A stretch of 64,000 nucleotides of DNA from Chaunax sp. Z400 (GCA_037577475.1 CM075192.1:16997408-17061407); one strand, 5' to 3'. Counted from the stretch's first letter, positions 51,701-63,423 are shown. The notes: a model not told the origin generated them from the sequence alone. Translations and numbers: made by a program.

Positions 51701-53542
51701 AGCCCGCAGACAAAAGCCTTAGTAACAGACTTCACACTTGTGCAGTGCCCCTCCAACTTCTAAACAAGAAAGCCCAGTTTCTCCGCCTCACAAAGAGCGC
51801 AGAACAACAGCCACAGCCAACTCTGCTGCTGCAACCATAACAACACGCAGCGAAATTTAACAAAAGCTAAAACTCAAATATTTACTATCCACGCTATTAA
51901 TACTGAGAAATCAACCGTGGTCAAACAAAATAGTCGTGAGGAAATATTGTATTCAAATCATTTAGATCATTTGCTTTAAGCAAATGATGGATGTTTTTTT
52001 TCTTCCTCTCGTGCCAAGATTAGAGCAATAAATTCAAGTTCATTCCAGGAAACTTAAAATGCAAATTAGGCTCCACCACTTTATGTGGAAAAACACTTTA
52101 TGGCCCTCAAGAAAACAATCTTCAGTCTTATGAACAACATGGATGTGAGAGAATTAGATCATTTTACTGTTTTCTTTTAATGTTTTTAATGTTAATTCTT
52201 GTGTTTTGCTTGTAAATGTGCTATATTTTCAAGGTGGTGTGCAAGTATCTTGCTCTCGATTTGAATGTGTCTGACTACCAGCTGCTGCACGGTGTCTCTC
52301 AAGCAGCGAAGGTCTACTACAACTACACCGGAAGCTCCTCCTGTCTCAACATATCTCAGACAGCAACCGGCAGCCTGGATTTCCTCGGCTGGTTTTACCA
52401 GGTACGCTAACACGCAGCGCAAGGATCGTTCCCTGCCATGGTGAATAAATCACTACACAGATGTGTCAGTTAGCTGTCACAGTGAATACGTGTTCAATCC
52501 CTCGTCCCCAGTCCTGTACAGAGATGGTGATGCCCATGTGCGCAGATGGCATCCATGACATGTTTGAATTTGAGGAGTGGAACTTCCAGGCCTTTTCTGA
52601 TGAGTGTAACGCCATGTTTGGTGTCAGGCCACGAGCTGACTGGGCTGTCATAGCCTACGGAGGGAAGGACATTGCCTCTCACAGCAACATCATCTTCAGG
52701 TAGGCATTGCTTAAATCCCAGGCTAATGTAGAAGGTTCCCCTCTGGGTTTGTTATGAGAACAATTTTAGTACAGATTTTGAGTTTTGAGTTTGAGGTTTT
52801 TTTCCTTCTTCAGTACCCATTTGGGCAACTGCAGGAGGTAGACAGATGTCTAGTATGTAAAACGTAAATGAAAAAGCACTGAATATAACACAGTCACAAA
52901 GACTTAAGTGGGTCATACTAGGTGGAATACCAATAAATATATCCAACTATAAAAAGTTCTGACTGTCAGAAATTTAATGTGAGCTTTGAAATGTGCTATT
53001 TAAATAAACAAACTTACTTTTGTTTCATATTTTTTTATAAGGTTGGCGTAGCCCAGTAGATAGAAATAAAATGAATGAATGAATCAGTGATTTAACCTAA
53101 TTTATATATTTTCCTTTCTGTTCTTAAAATGCCTTTGCATGGAAATATGTAAGACATTAAAAGACATTGACGGTTTACAAGATGTATGCTGTGAATTCAC
53201 TAGAACCATAGAAATTATTATACCAAAAGTCACCAATGAAGTTTTGTGTTTTGCTGTCGGGCCATGCTCTATCTAATCATATGTTTTACATGCAAACTAT
53301 CTCTGTTGTTTATCAGTAATGGAGGACTTGACCCGTGGTTGGCTGGTGGAGTGACTCACAACATAACAGATTCTCTGGTTTCTATTATGATTCCTGATGC
53401 AGCCCATCACTTGGACCTGCGCTTCAGCAATGACCTTGACCCACCTTCAGTCCGTGCCGCCCGGGCATTAGAGGTGATGTATTTTCGAGATTGGATCAAA
53501 CAATCTATACAGAAAACTCAAACTGCATCAGCCGGTCCTTAA
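42746..53542 (+). CDS. prcp: lysosomal Pro-Xaa carboxypeptidase (prolylcarboxypeptidase), 9 exons
   Basis: A serine peptidase of family S28 that removes the C-terminal residue after proline, acting in lysosomes and on angiotensin II/III, prekallikrein and alpha-MSH in mammals. Exons: 42746-42907, 47329-47469, 47553-47654, 48124-48305, 48795-48952, 50189-50361, 52234-52401, 52512-52699, 53317-53542; 499 residues against 496 in human. There is an N-terminal hydrophobic signal (about residues 8-25) and a short propeptide. The family triad is present: Ser177 in GGSYGG, Asp430 in NGGLDPW, His455 or His456 in AAHHLDL. Conserved blocks include YFDQKIDHFGF, GPILFYTGNEGDI, FAEHRYYGDSLPFG, YLTSEQALADFA, ETWVNLAMVDYPY and several Asn-glycosylation sequons. 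The 4.4 kb first intron is split between codons 54 and 55, as expected from the human IDHFGF start. All splice sites are GT-AG. Confidence 0.96.
43733..43778. repeat. AT-rich simple repeat
   Basis: tatatta/tatatat runs in prcp intron 1; a simple sequence. Confidence 0.8.
46172..46186 (+). promoter_or_regulatory. candidate CTCF binding site (plus)
   Basis: CCACAAGGTGGCACT fits the CTCF core at 14 of 15 positions; motif evidence only, in prcp intron 1. Confidence 0.35.
50745..50813. repeat. polypyrimidine (TTTTC)n tract
   Basis: Near-continuous T/C strand with repeated ttttc words in prcp intron 6, interrupted by single g positions. Confidence 0.8.
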
Positions 53543-54460
53543 AAACACGGGACATCCATGAGTTTTGAATGTATGTGACGTGTATCTCAGGGTGCGCTTT
53601 CCATCATTATACCAAAGTTTGTTCCTGTTTAATCAGTTTTTGGGGATGATTTTTGTCATCATTGCTTTTGATTTGAATGACAATTACACCAAATTACCTG
53701 AAAGTGTAATTTTATTTTCACCATTTAGACTAGAATACATTTCTTTGACCCAATCAGACACAGTCACACACACTTCTTTATGTCAATCTATAAATTTACA
53801 AAGACTTGAGGACAGAAAAGACGCAGTTTTTTTAAGCAAAGTTTTAAGGATATTTATATGAATGTTGTCTCTATTTGTTTATTTTTGGAATCAAATTATC
53901 AGCATTAAAAGTCTAAAATATCCCAATTTGGGTTTTTTTCTCTCATGTTAAGTGTGGCAAAACCCCCAAAATCCTCCAGCTTGTATTTTCTAATTTCCGC
54001 CTGTGAATTAGAGCTATATTTAGAGTTACTCACAACTTTAAATTTCATTTGTGTTATTGAGTTTCAACACTGCAAATCAACATCCCTAATTTCTTTTTTG
54101 TCTGCCCTGTCCTTTCTTGTCAATCATGCCCATTTGTTCAAAATAAGTGCATACTGTAAAATGTTTCTCGACACTTGTGCTGTATATGTCTCAGGAGAAA
54201 ATGTTGGCACCAAATATAAACAGAATCCATTCATTTTACGTGTCCACTGCACTGGGTTTAATATTAAACTTAATTTGTTCACTGCCTTTATTCAATGTGC
54301 TGTCATTCCTGAAAAACACATCTTTCATTGGAAGCGATAATCTTACTAATGGTCTTTTAATAATGCATCGGTGTATTGCTCTTTAGAGCACACACTTTGT
54401 TTGACTCAGACTTTTAAGTTACTTCTATCTAGCAGGAACAATTGCAGGTGCTCAAGATTT

Positions 54461-54491
54461 AATAAAAACCTAATCGGAGGAAGCCAATAAA
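54461..54491 (+). terminator. prcp: candidate polyadenylation signals of prcp
   Basis: Two AATAAA hexamers, at 54461-54466 and 54486-54491, lie about 920-950 bases after the stop. The long frame at 53945-54340 falls in this 3' UTR and has no domain. Use of the signals is inferred. Confidence 0.4.
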
Positions 54492-54499
54492 GTGAGTGG

Positions 54500-57240
54500 T
54501 GGGAGGTTATTGCATCTATGCCTGCTGACCTCACCCCCGTGGACCAACCTGTGGGATTCCCCCTGACACGCATTTATTCACTGGCTCCCATTAAAGCTCT
54601 AAATTGCAGCACCAAGGCAGCCCATAGACCCTGGTTTGTTCCCCCCTGCCAGTAATATTATTAATACAACTCCTGGGGTGCGAGAGAGGTTGAGAAGGGT
54701 TGATGGAAGGTTAAGAGTGAGGTGATGAGTGAATGCAGGCATTGGCAGGGACCCAAGAAACCTTTTGTAATTCCCCACGAAGTCTCATTTTTAAAAATCT
54801 TTTTCTAAAGTAAAAATAGCTACAACAATTTGACTGGCAATGAAAAAACAACAACATATTGCTTAGTAATTTTCTTTTAGCTGTTCTGGTTGATTCTTTT
54901 TCTCATTTCTTCCTTTGTTTAAAGCAAAAGTTCCTGAAATGACATGAATTTGTGAAGCAGATTGGGAACATGTCCAGCACTGGTATGTAGGTTGATTTTC
55001 TACCGGGAGCCACAAAGCCTGACTTCTCAACGTTTTGTCACAGGCATGACTGGATTTCAGACACCCCAGTAGAAAGAAACATAGCTAAACATGGGGGAGG
55101 AAAGGGTCTCAGCCACTAAATGCCATCCTTAAACATTTCTCCGGACTTTGAGAGGTCATTAATTTTGTCGGCCTTTTCTAAGTCTCTGACACTGGCCATC
55201 AATCAGTGCTGTTATTAGTATTCGCTCGACCCCAAACTCTGAGCATGTCCCTGCTCAGACAGGGACCACACACTAGTAGGAAGAGATTAAGCCCGTGTAT
55301 GTCACAAAATTTTGCACTCGGCTCCCGGCTCCCTTGGGTTTGGGTGCTGCTGAATAGGTAAATTCAGAGGCTGTGGTGGTAACGTTAACAATATCTCAAC
55401 AATATGGATGTGACTATTTGACAATTTGCTGGCTGTGGGAAAAGGCAGAGCATATTACGAATGATCATCTCAAAATTAAAAGGTTCAAACCAAACATGTC
55501 GAGGTTTTGAAAATTCAGCCAATAGTGTGATCTTGGTGATTAATGGTAAAAGAACTGGTTCATTATTTGAATTTAAAACCATAACAAAATAAAATTAACC
55601 TCAGGTCTATAATCTTGAGGGTGGAAACAAGTCGAAAACTCCTCAGTTGTGCTCTATTTTATTTTTTCCTAGCTGGGCTGCCACAGCCCAACCCCTCTCT
55701 CCCTCTTAGCCCTTATGCAACAATAGAAACTTGTTTCCGGGGTCTGTGCGTCAGACTCTGTGATGTGAATAACCCACCAGCACAAAAGCCAAAGCTGCTT
55801 GACTGGAGAAAAAAAAAAAAAGGGGGGGGATATGGCTGCCATGACTGTAATGATGTCAATATGCCAAAATTGTACTGCTGGCAAGAGAAGGATGCAAAAT
55901 CATTTTGGGTACCCAGCACTCCTCCACTGGATTCATGAGATGTCAGGATATGGCTTCAGCTGACTTTCATTTTCCTCCTACACTTGTCACCATAAGGAAC
56001 TAAAACGTTTTCAACTCCTGAATAAATACCCAGCTTTAATGCCAGGTGAACTGAGTACAACTTAATATTCAAAGTCTGTGCTGTTTCTCAATATGACTTA
56101 TTTAATCTAAGTCATAACAAAATGTCTTTCATTGCCATCTGTATAAACAGAAAGATATTCTGTTTTCTAACCCTTTGTTTTCCTGGATTTCTTTTCAGTC
56201 AGACTTGGGCTGGGCCAAAGATAATTAGATCAGTGCTATCAGTTTCACTGTCCCCTTTCTCCCCAGGAATTAGCATAATAAAGAATGTTTTTAACAGCCT
56301 CACTCCCTCCCTGCTTCAGACTTTCTTTTTTTCTCCATCCATCCAACTCTGAAAAAAGTCACTGCCTCACCTCAACATGCATTTTTTGCAAGTCTTCTTT
56401 AAAGTATTTAGCTGCAGCATCTCCCAACTTAAAATAAGAGTAACAAATGAATGTAACACATTCGGTAAACAACACAAAATAGACACAAATAAGAACACTG
56501 AGTTACACATTTTCATTGTACAGTTAACCTATGTTTTACAGTCTCAAAATGTACTCGGAATTCCATTAAATTGGGATAAGCGCTGCCAGCTATTTAGCAT
56601 TGTATTAACTGCTGGCAAAGAAACGTCCTGTAAATACGTTATTGTTTACAACAGAAGTTTCATACTCAGGATTTCTTAAGGTCAACATTTCTACCGGCAC
56701 ACTGAGTCTGAACTGCACTTTATTCCCCTTTAATTTAACAGCTCCGGCAGCTTTTCTAGTTAAATCGACTGTTCATTATTGAGACCCATTTTACGAAGGG
56801 GCTGTGAGGTGCAATTTAATGAATCTCTGGCACAAAGCTCCCTTTCACTGCTGGGCGAAGAATAGAGGCTATTTAGACCCTGTAGGGCTTTATGTCAAAG
56901 GCAGCCCATAATAGTTGTCAGGCCAGGGCAGATATTCCCACTGGCCTGGGAATGCACTAGAAATCAACTTTTGCCATGAGCAGATTAAGACACAAGCAAG
57001 CAGTTGGGAAGATTCTCCTAAGTAGGGGCATCTGTTTGGCCACAAAGATTTTCCCACAAAAGAGAAGCATTTCCCAAACACTATGTAGCCCCTATTTAAT
57101 AGCTGCGTTTGTTTAAGCACCTAAATGAACAGTAATTAGATCACAAGTTCATTTCTGTTTGGTAATCTAGACAGAAAAACCAGCAGGAATGACTATCGGA
57201 AAGTGGTTAAAATGTTTTGGAAAAACATGCAGGAATAACA
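54500..57240. other. prcp-fam181b intergenic region, no gene, possible conserved elements
   Basis: No coding exon is recognised. The stretch has few repeats and several blocks of complex, non-repetitive sequence (for example about 56740-57060). That is how developmental enhancers often look beside genes such as fam181b, but no conservation can be measured here. Confidence 0.35.
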
Positions 57241-57786
57241 TGAATAATGAAAATATTACTAAAGTACCTTTGTAGGATATTTGACTTAAACTATTTAAAA
57301 AGGTATTTCATTTTAAAATGTATAACTATTATGCCTGGCAGAAATACTCTGTCCATCAGGATTTTAAAGGTTTATATGCTCACTGTTACAGTAATAACCT
57401 CCAGGTTCATGAAAGTGGTTTTGGTTCAGAGCACACACAAAACAGTTAAACTAGGGGGAGAGCTGATGGAGGTTATTGTCCACAACTCAGCAGGGACTTT
57501 CAGACAAATCCCTCTTAGATGCAGGTGGTCAGGCACAAGCAAAGAGTTAAATCCTGTGGTCTCTTTGCCCCTCCTCTTTGATGTTATGACATCATTAGTC
57601 CAGCCCCCTGAAAGATCTCCTTGCTTTGCACGAACCCCATCACTTCTACTCTGGAATGTTTACAGGAAGTTTATGAGCAGTATTACTAAGTGTTTGTCAG
57701 ATAAAAAAAGACATGCTCTGGAAAACCGTTTGATTCAGGGAATCGCAGCGATTGCCACAGTTGTAGCCGCTGGCCTCAACAGAGTG

Positions 57787-58728
57787 ATGGCTGTTCAGAC
57801 TGCAATCATGAACCCTCAGTTCATGAATTTCTGCTTCCCTGGTTCAGTGATGGAGTACGACATGGAGAAAAGTCTGGATGGGAGTCTCCTCGGTGAGGCA
57901 GATAATGATGAGGACTACAAAGAGACCACAAGGGACTTACTGAGCTTCATAGACTCGGCCTCCAGCAATATCAAGCTGGCTTTGGACAAACCGGTGAAAT
58001 CCAAGAGGAAAGTCAACCACCGGAAGTATCTACAGAAGCAGATCAAGAGGTGCTCTGGAATTATAACACCTGGAAACGCAGTAGAAGCCCCAGTTCAAAG
58101 ACAGGGCACCCCCCTGGCTCAGTCCAGCCCTTTGCAGACCAAAACTCCACCTAAGCGTGAAGGGGTCCAGGCAAACTTACAGAGCAAAAGCTTGGCAGCC
58201 CTCTTCAGCCCTGTGAAGGATATAAGGGGTGAAAAAACCAAGAAACCACCCCTGAGGCATCGCAATCTGCCCCCCTCTTTCTTTACTGAGCCTGCCAACT
58301 GTTCCAAAGTCAGCTCCACCTCTGGGATGACGCTGAAGGACTTAGAACGAGGCAATCCTGAGGCTGCAGATTTCTTTGAGCTCTTGGGGCCTGATTACAG
58401 CAACATGGTCAGTGATCAGGACCTTTATCAAAGCCTTCCCCTGCGCGTCCAACCAGAGATGGGTGGTCTGGATCCCGCTTCCTATGATGCTCACTCTTTA
58501 GTTGATGGTATCCTCTACTCTGAGCCCTGGACTAACTCTAAGAAACTAGGGGGGAGCCAGCGCCAAGCCCAGCCTGCTGTCTACTGTCCCTCTGAGGCTG
58601 CTGGGCCCATAGAGGACCACACACTGTGCACTTTGGCCTTCCCAAACTTCTTTACAGACTGCTCCTCCCCTCAGGTCACTTATGATTTAAGTGGTAGTTA
58701 TAACAGAGCTAACTATTCATCTCTATGA
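57787..58728 (+). CDS. fam181b: FAM181B, TEAD-interacting developmental protein, one coding exon
   Basis: FAM181 proteins bind TEAD transcription factors and are expressed in embryonic and neural tissue; little else is known. The 313-residue frame starts MAVQ, as human FAM181B does. It has the hallmark block TRDLLSFIDSASSNIKLALDKPVKSKRKVNHRKYLQKQIKRCSG (residues 48-91), with human identity nearly complete over it. LQSKSLAALF and PLRHRNLPPSFFTEP (155-169) follow. The latter resembles the TEAD-binding omega-loop of YAP (LRKLPDSFF). Then come FFELLGPDY, YSEPW and the C-terminal QVTYDLSGSYNRANYSSL, which matches human QVSYDYSAGYSRTAYSSL. The frame is open for 180 codons upstream (to 57247), but that part is unlike any FAM181B, so I start at 57787. 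Leader splicing is unknown. Confidence 0.93.
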   Translation: MAVQTAIMNPQFMNFCFPGSVMEYDMEKSLDGSLLGEADNDEDYKETTRDLLSFIDSASSNIKLALDKPVKSKRKVNHRKYLQKQIKRCSGIITPGNAVEAPVQRQGTPLAQSSPLQTKTPPKREGVQANLQSKSLAALFSPVKDIRGEKTKKPPLRHRNLPPSFFTEPANCSKVSSTSGMTLKDLERGNPEAADFFELLGPDYSNMVSDQDLYQSLPLRVQPEMGGLDPASYDAHSLVDGILYSEPWTNSKKLGGSQRQAQPAVYCPSEAAGPIEDHTLCTLAFPNFFTDCSSPQVTYDLSGSYNRANYSSL

Positions 58729-58895
58729 GAAACTGAGAATTGTGTTATCTGAACTGCTTGTAAAAAAAAAAAAAGAAGACAAAAAATTGCTGTGAGAAGT
58801 TTAACATTAGTCTAAGAGTTTGATAGATCTGTATCAATCTGTTGTGGGAGCAATACGACAACTGTGGACATTTAACTTGAAATGTGTACTTTCAC

Positions 58896-58973
58896 AAAAA
58901 AAAAAAAAAAGTCCAAAGCTTTTCAAACTGGATTCAGATGGAATCCAGTTTGAAAAGCTTTGGACTTTTTTTT
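58896..58973. repeat. perfect hairpin A in the fam181b 3' UTR
   Basis: Arms 58911-58935 and 58941-58965 (25 bases each) are exact inverted copies around a 5-base loop, AGATG. The stem is extended by a 15-A run before and an 8-T run after it, so about 33 base pairs can form. It lies between the stop codon and the polyadenylation signal, so it would be transcribed. Confidence 0.9.
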
Positions 58974-58990
58974 AAAAAAGTGTAGTAAAT

Positions 58991-59059
58991 GTGTAGTAAA
59001 TGAAACTGGGATGTTGAAAGACAGATGGTCTTTCAACATCCCAGTTTCATTTACTACAC
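58991..59059. repeat. perfect hairpin B in the fam181b 3' UTR
   Basis: Arms 58991-59022 and 59028-59059 (32 bases each) are exact inverted copies around the loop AGATG, the same five bases as in hairpin A 87 bases upstream. The left arm is preceded by an extra copy of tgtagtaaat. A few more bases of imperfect pairing (aaaag / ctttt) extend the symmetry. Confidence 0.9.
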
Positions 59060-59568
59060 TTTTCTATTTAATGTTTTTCTTTTAGACAGAATCTTATTAA
59101 TGTCATGCAGTTTCACATCATTCTGGATAAAAAGATGTCAGATTTTGGCCACGTTTCAACATCTCACCATTGTATACGAGTCTGTTCATCAGTATATATC
59201 TTATTAATTTGGTAATTAGCTAAGGACATTTCATTCAATTATTTTCTTATTTTACTAAAAGAGAGCATACAAGTTGTGGAAATGGTTTTTGCTTTAGTCC
59301 ACTAAATATCACTTATTGCTAGAAAATGATAATGTAGAATTGTTTGTAAGACATGCTGCAACAATCTCTCAGCGAGGCACTTTTTCGTTCTTGTTAGTAA
59401 CAGTTCTTGGAAGACGTTGAAGGGGAAACCTCATTTTGCTGTAATGGTGACCATGACTGTGTGACGCCATGTTTGTTTTACAACCTTTTACAGCTCAGAA
59501 ATTATTTTCACTTTTATCCATTTTGGTTGGAAATGCCTTTAATGTATCTAGCTATTGTAAGAAGGAAG

Positions 59569-59574
59569 AATAAA
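59569..59574 (+). terminator. fam181b: polyadenylation signal of fam181b
   Basis: AATAAA about 840 bases after the stop, followed within 30 bases by a T/GT-rich stretch (ctgtgttttgtgtttattg). Both hairpins lie upstream of it. Confidence 0.6.
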
Positions 59575-60174
59575 GCTGGTCTTTATTACTGTGACAACTG
59601 TGTTTTGTGTTTATTGTAAATCATTTCTGTTGAGGTGGGATCATCAGAATACTGTACAAAAACGCTCCATGGAAGAAAGTTATCTCTAAAATACATTTTG
59701 AGCAGAATTAAGTAATTTACATGTAATTACAAAAACATAGCAAATGTGTTTGGAAACAAAACTTTTTATTGATGCTTCCAATGTTTGCTTTTGTTTGTTG
59801 TATTATTTGTTAAAATGCTTTTGTCATATTTTTGTGAACTGCAAAGCACTTTGTTACCCTGATGCTACATAAATAAAATATCTTTTCTTTCTTGCCATCA
59901 GAATACAATGCAACTGTAATAATAATTTAATAACTTCAGTCAACACACAAACAATAAAATACTGCATAGTTTAAGTAGCAATTACAGCTATTTCTTAAAG
60001 GTGCATCTAAATGTCTAAATATGGACATTGTTGAAATATTTGTTGAGGATTCATTTCCTGTAGTTTTAAGTTACGTTGACTGGGGATATATCCTTTAAAC
60101 CTAAAAACCAAATTAAAGCTCTCCCTGGAAACTTTAATGGCCTACCATGACCCTACTAACAGCCTACATTATCA

Positions 60175-60197
60175 CCCCCCCCCCCCCCCCCCCCCCC
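60175..60197. repeat. poly-C tract of 23 bases
   Basis: Uninterrupted run of 23 C. The G-rich complement could form quadruplex-like structures, and the assembled length is likely uncertain. Confidence 0.9.
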
Positions 60198-60961
60198 TGC
60201 AAAGACTGTTGAAGGTTGTTCAGTTACCCTCTAACTTGGAGGACTGGCATCATCAAGATGCAGAAATCCTGTATGATTCAAGTATCAATCTAATGTCTGC
60301 ATGGTGAAAGTAAAGAAGGGGAAATACTCAAATTATACTGGACTGCGGCCAAAAAGAAAATGATTTAGAAAGTCAGTCAAACCAAAGCTGCATGCCTGGG
60401 CCTGCAAACATGAGCACATTTTGTGTAAAAGCAATGAAAACATTGTTGTTGTTATTTTCTATAAATATTAGACACATAAAGAGGCTTTTCATGAGATACC
60501 AAGCTGTTTCAGCATTTACCAGAAACCATAGGAATGTCGATAAAGTCCTCAAACTCACTCTTTAATAATTTAAAATAATCTATTTTTCAAAAAAAATCTC
60601 AGAAATACAAATATTTTAGCTTTATAACTGACCCAACCATACACGGTCTGTCTCAGTGCTATGCATCTTCACATTAGAGAAACACTTGTACACACATATA
60701 CATACAGAGACCTGACCAGCAGTCTTCAATGAAGACAAGCAGTCTTCAGTTGTTACCCACTTGACAGCTCAGATTGGTTTACCTGGAATTGGAGTACCTT
60801 GCCTTGTTATTGAGGAAGATAAGAGCAATTTGAAATTTTGTTTCCATGATTTATTGACCCATAGCTCACTTCCCTCCTCAATTTTTAGATAAAGAAACAA
60901 CATACAGAGATAGAATGGCTGTCATTGCCGTATCCCCAATGCAGATGGTTTCTCAACAAGC

Positions 60962-60976
60962 ACACTAGATGGCAGT
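60962..60976 (+). promoter_or_regulatory. candidate CTCF binding site (plus)
   Basis: ACACTAGATGGCAGT fits the CTCF core at 14 of 15 positions (first base differs). Motif evidence only. Confidence 0.4.
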
Positions 60977-62120
60977 AATGTTCCATTGAAAACCCCATCT
61001 CCACTCATATTCAGACACAATGACACTTGTATCTGATGTATGAGATTATGTATGAAATCATAGCCTTGTGTGGTGGTAACTAAGTGGTTCTTCAGGATTT
61101 CTTTCCATAAAACTAATCCGTCCAGAATTTACAAAATTGGAGGGGAGTGAATGCTTGTAAACTGTGGGTCTTTTTCTGAGATTGTTTAAATTGTTTTCAC
61201 CGTTAAGTGGCTTCCTCCTGTGAATATATAAAGATGTACATTTTCTTTGCAATATTGTCTGCTAGGCTTGTTTTTCTTACCTTCTACCAGCTGGCTTTGT
61301 TAGCAGATTGGTCAACACTACCTTATGTCATACGCAACACAAACAATATCTGGCAAACTATGCAAACAGAAGGCATATGGATTTTCTGTCCCTGAGTTGA
61401 CACCAGCTGATACATTCAGATTAGGCCACAGTGAAGGAGCCACAACTGTTTCCTGCTTCGATTTATGCCACTCTGCAGAAGCAATGTTTGTCAAAGCGAT
61501 TAACAAGATCTGTGTTGGCGCGGTGCTGAATAACAAGAGCCAGATATCTAGGTAAACTAGATAATATACTGCAGTTTTTCTCTGGCATGATGTGGGAAAG
61601 GGATGTATAGGCTATACACAGATGATATAATGTGTTGTATTTACACACACACATACTGACTTGAAACTTGGGAGCGTGGTAAAAAATACAACCATTACTG
61701 AAATGAACTCTACTGTAGAAAAGTTATATATTTTAGAGTTATTTGCTTCACAGCGCTACCTTGGAAAATAGAGTATCCATCTACACATGGCCTCTCACTG
61801 ACCTTTCACAGCTAGTCTTCATGTCTTGTTAACACAAGGTGGAAGCACAGTCCCACTTGATATTCACAAACCATTGACATGACATGAAAATGTAGTCTCT
61901 GAGCCCAACTCAAAGACAGACGTTTCATGGAGGGCAAATAAATACTATGATAGAAACAATTCACATGTATAGGCTATCAAAGCATGGCGTTTTCATTACT
62001 TTCATCTAATTGATTAATGAGAAAAATAATTTACAGCAGGTTCATGCATGGCTTAATAAAAATCAGCTTTGAATTGCTTGTGGTATGTGATGATTATAGT
62101 TTATCTGCTTGTTTAGATTT

Positions 62121-62519
62121 CAATCCCAATTCTAGAAAAGATGGGACGCTGTTTTATAAGCTACATAAAACAGAATATGTTTTATGTAATATGTATGTAC
62201 TCAATGGAAATCAGTATAAAGACAATATACTTAATGTTTCACCTTATCAGTTTCATTGATTTAATAAGCATATGCTTATTTTTGAATTTGATGGGCAACA
62301 AAACTCTGGGAATGTTGGGGAATGCTCAACAAACATGCTATTATATTATAATTGATAACAGGTGACAGTACCATGAGTGAATGTGAATGATCCTCAGAAA
62401 GCTGTGTTGTCAAAGGATGGGTTGAGGTTCACCACTTTCACATGCAATTGTTTTGCAAAAGACTGTATTATGGTTTTATTTTTATTTTACACAGTGTCCC
62501 AACTTTTTTTTGGAGGTTC
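62121..62519. mobile_element. deletion derivative of a Tc1-like or related DNA transposon
   Basis: Ends are inverted: caatcccaattctagaaaag then atgggacgctgt at the left, acagtgtcccaactttttttt at the right. Internal words match a very common fish transposon family: gaatttgatgggcaacaaaa, ggaatgctcaacaaacatg, ataacaggtgacagtaccatga and ggttgaggttcaccacttt. The transposase gene has been lost. It is the same family as the remnant at 19799-20020. Confidence 0.65.
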
Positions 62520-63423
62520 TACATCAACTTTGACATAAGATATTCCACATTTTCCAACATATATGCTAATACAATATACCTGTCATAATTCAATATTGGT
62601 TGAAGATATCATCCATGTTTCATTGTCCAGATGATGCTTTTTTATTTTATTATAGCACACACAGACATTAACGTAAACCATTGGTTCTTACTGCACACTT
62701 CCAAAAATGTCCCATCAAAATCTTCAGATGGGTCCTTTGTCAATACCAGATCACACATTAAATCCTGCTGCTTCATTATAAGGGGCGTTATATGCTGCTT
62801 TTCACCTTTCAAGGACCTTCCACTGCAAGATATTTAGGGTCTGTATACAATGTCAGTGCAGAGAGATGACCTCACAGTGCACCCTGCATTTCTCGCACTT
62901 TGTATTACAAGATGTCAACCAGTGTTGGCACTAAATGTCAGTGCACATTCATTTTAAATAATGAATTTAATAATGAACCCCTGCCTGATCCTTTTCTTGC
63001 AGATGGGAGTGAGATTTACCCCAAAAGACAATTTGCTCATAGTAGAGTATATTTCTTCCCATGCGCATTTCATGTCTCACCGCTTTCCCTTTATGTCTGC
63101 ATTAATTTTCAGCAGCAATGATGCACTGTTTCCCTCCTCAGGGTGTTGTGGTTATGCTTGCTTACAGTACATCTATGTGTTTTTGTCAGTGTGATAACAA
63201 TTGCAAGCTGTGCAGGAGACAAAAGTCCTGTCAAGATTAAAGACTATACTCCTGGAGGTTTTTCCTCTCCAGCAAATGGTAGGCCTACCCATATTGACAG
63301 ACACAACTCTCATTCAAATCACATTAATAAAAATCAATCTAAAAGCCATCCCATATTCAGATTTAATGTGTGGAGTTGATCCTTTTATGACCCGAAGAAA
63401 GACTTAAGCCTTTTACCTCAGCA
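62520..63423. other. intergenic, no gene recognised
   Basis: No coding feature is seen. The ORFs at 62631-62837, 62900-63194 and 63143-63407 lack any domain or splice support. Confidence 0.4.

Larger units (their letters stand above)
59600..62115. other. intergenic, no gene recognised
   Basis: AT-rich sequence with a C23 homopolymer, a CTCF-like motif at 60962-60976 and a small palindrome gtcttcaatgaagac near 60723-60737. Short open frames have no domain. Confidence 0.45.

Noticed and set aside
53945..54340. 131-codon frame after prcp
   Set aside because: Lies in the prcp 3' UTR, no domain, low-complexity composition.
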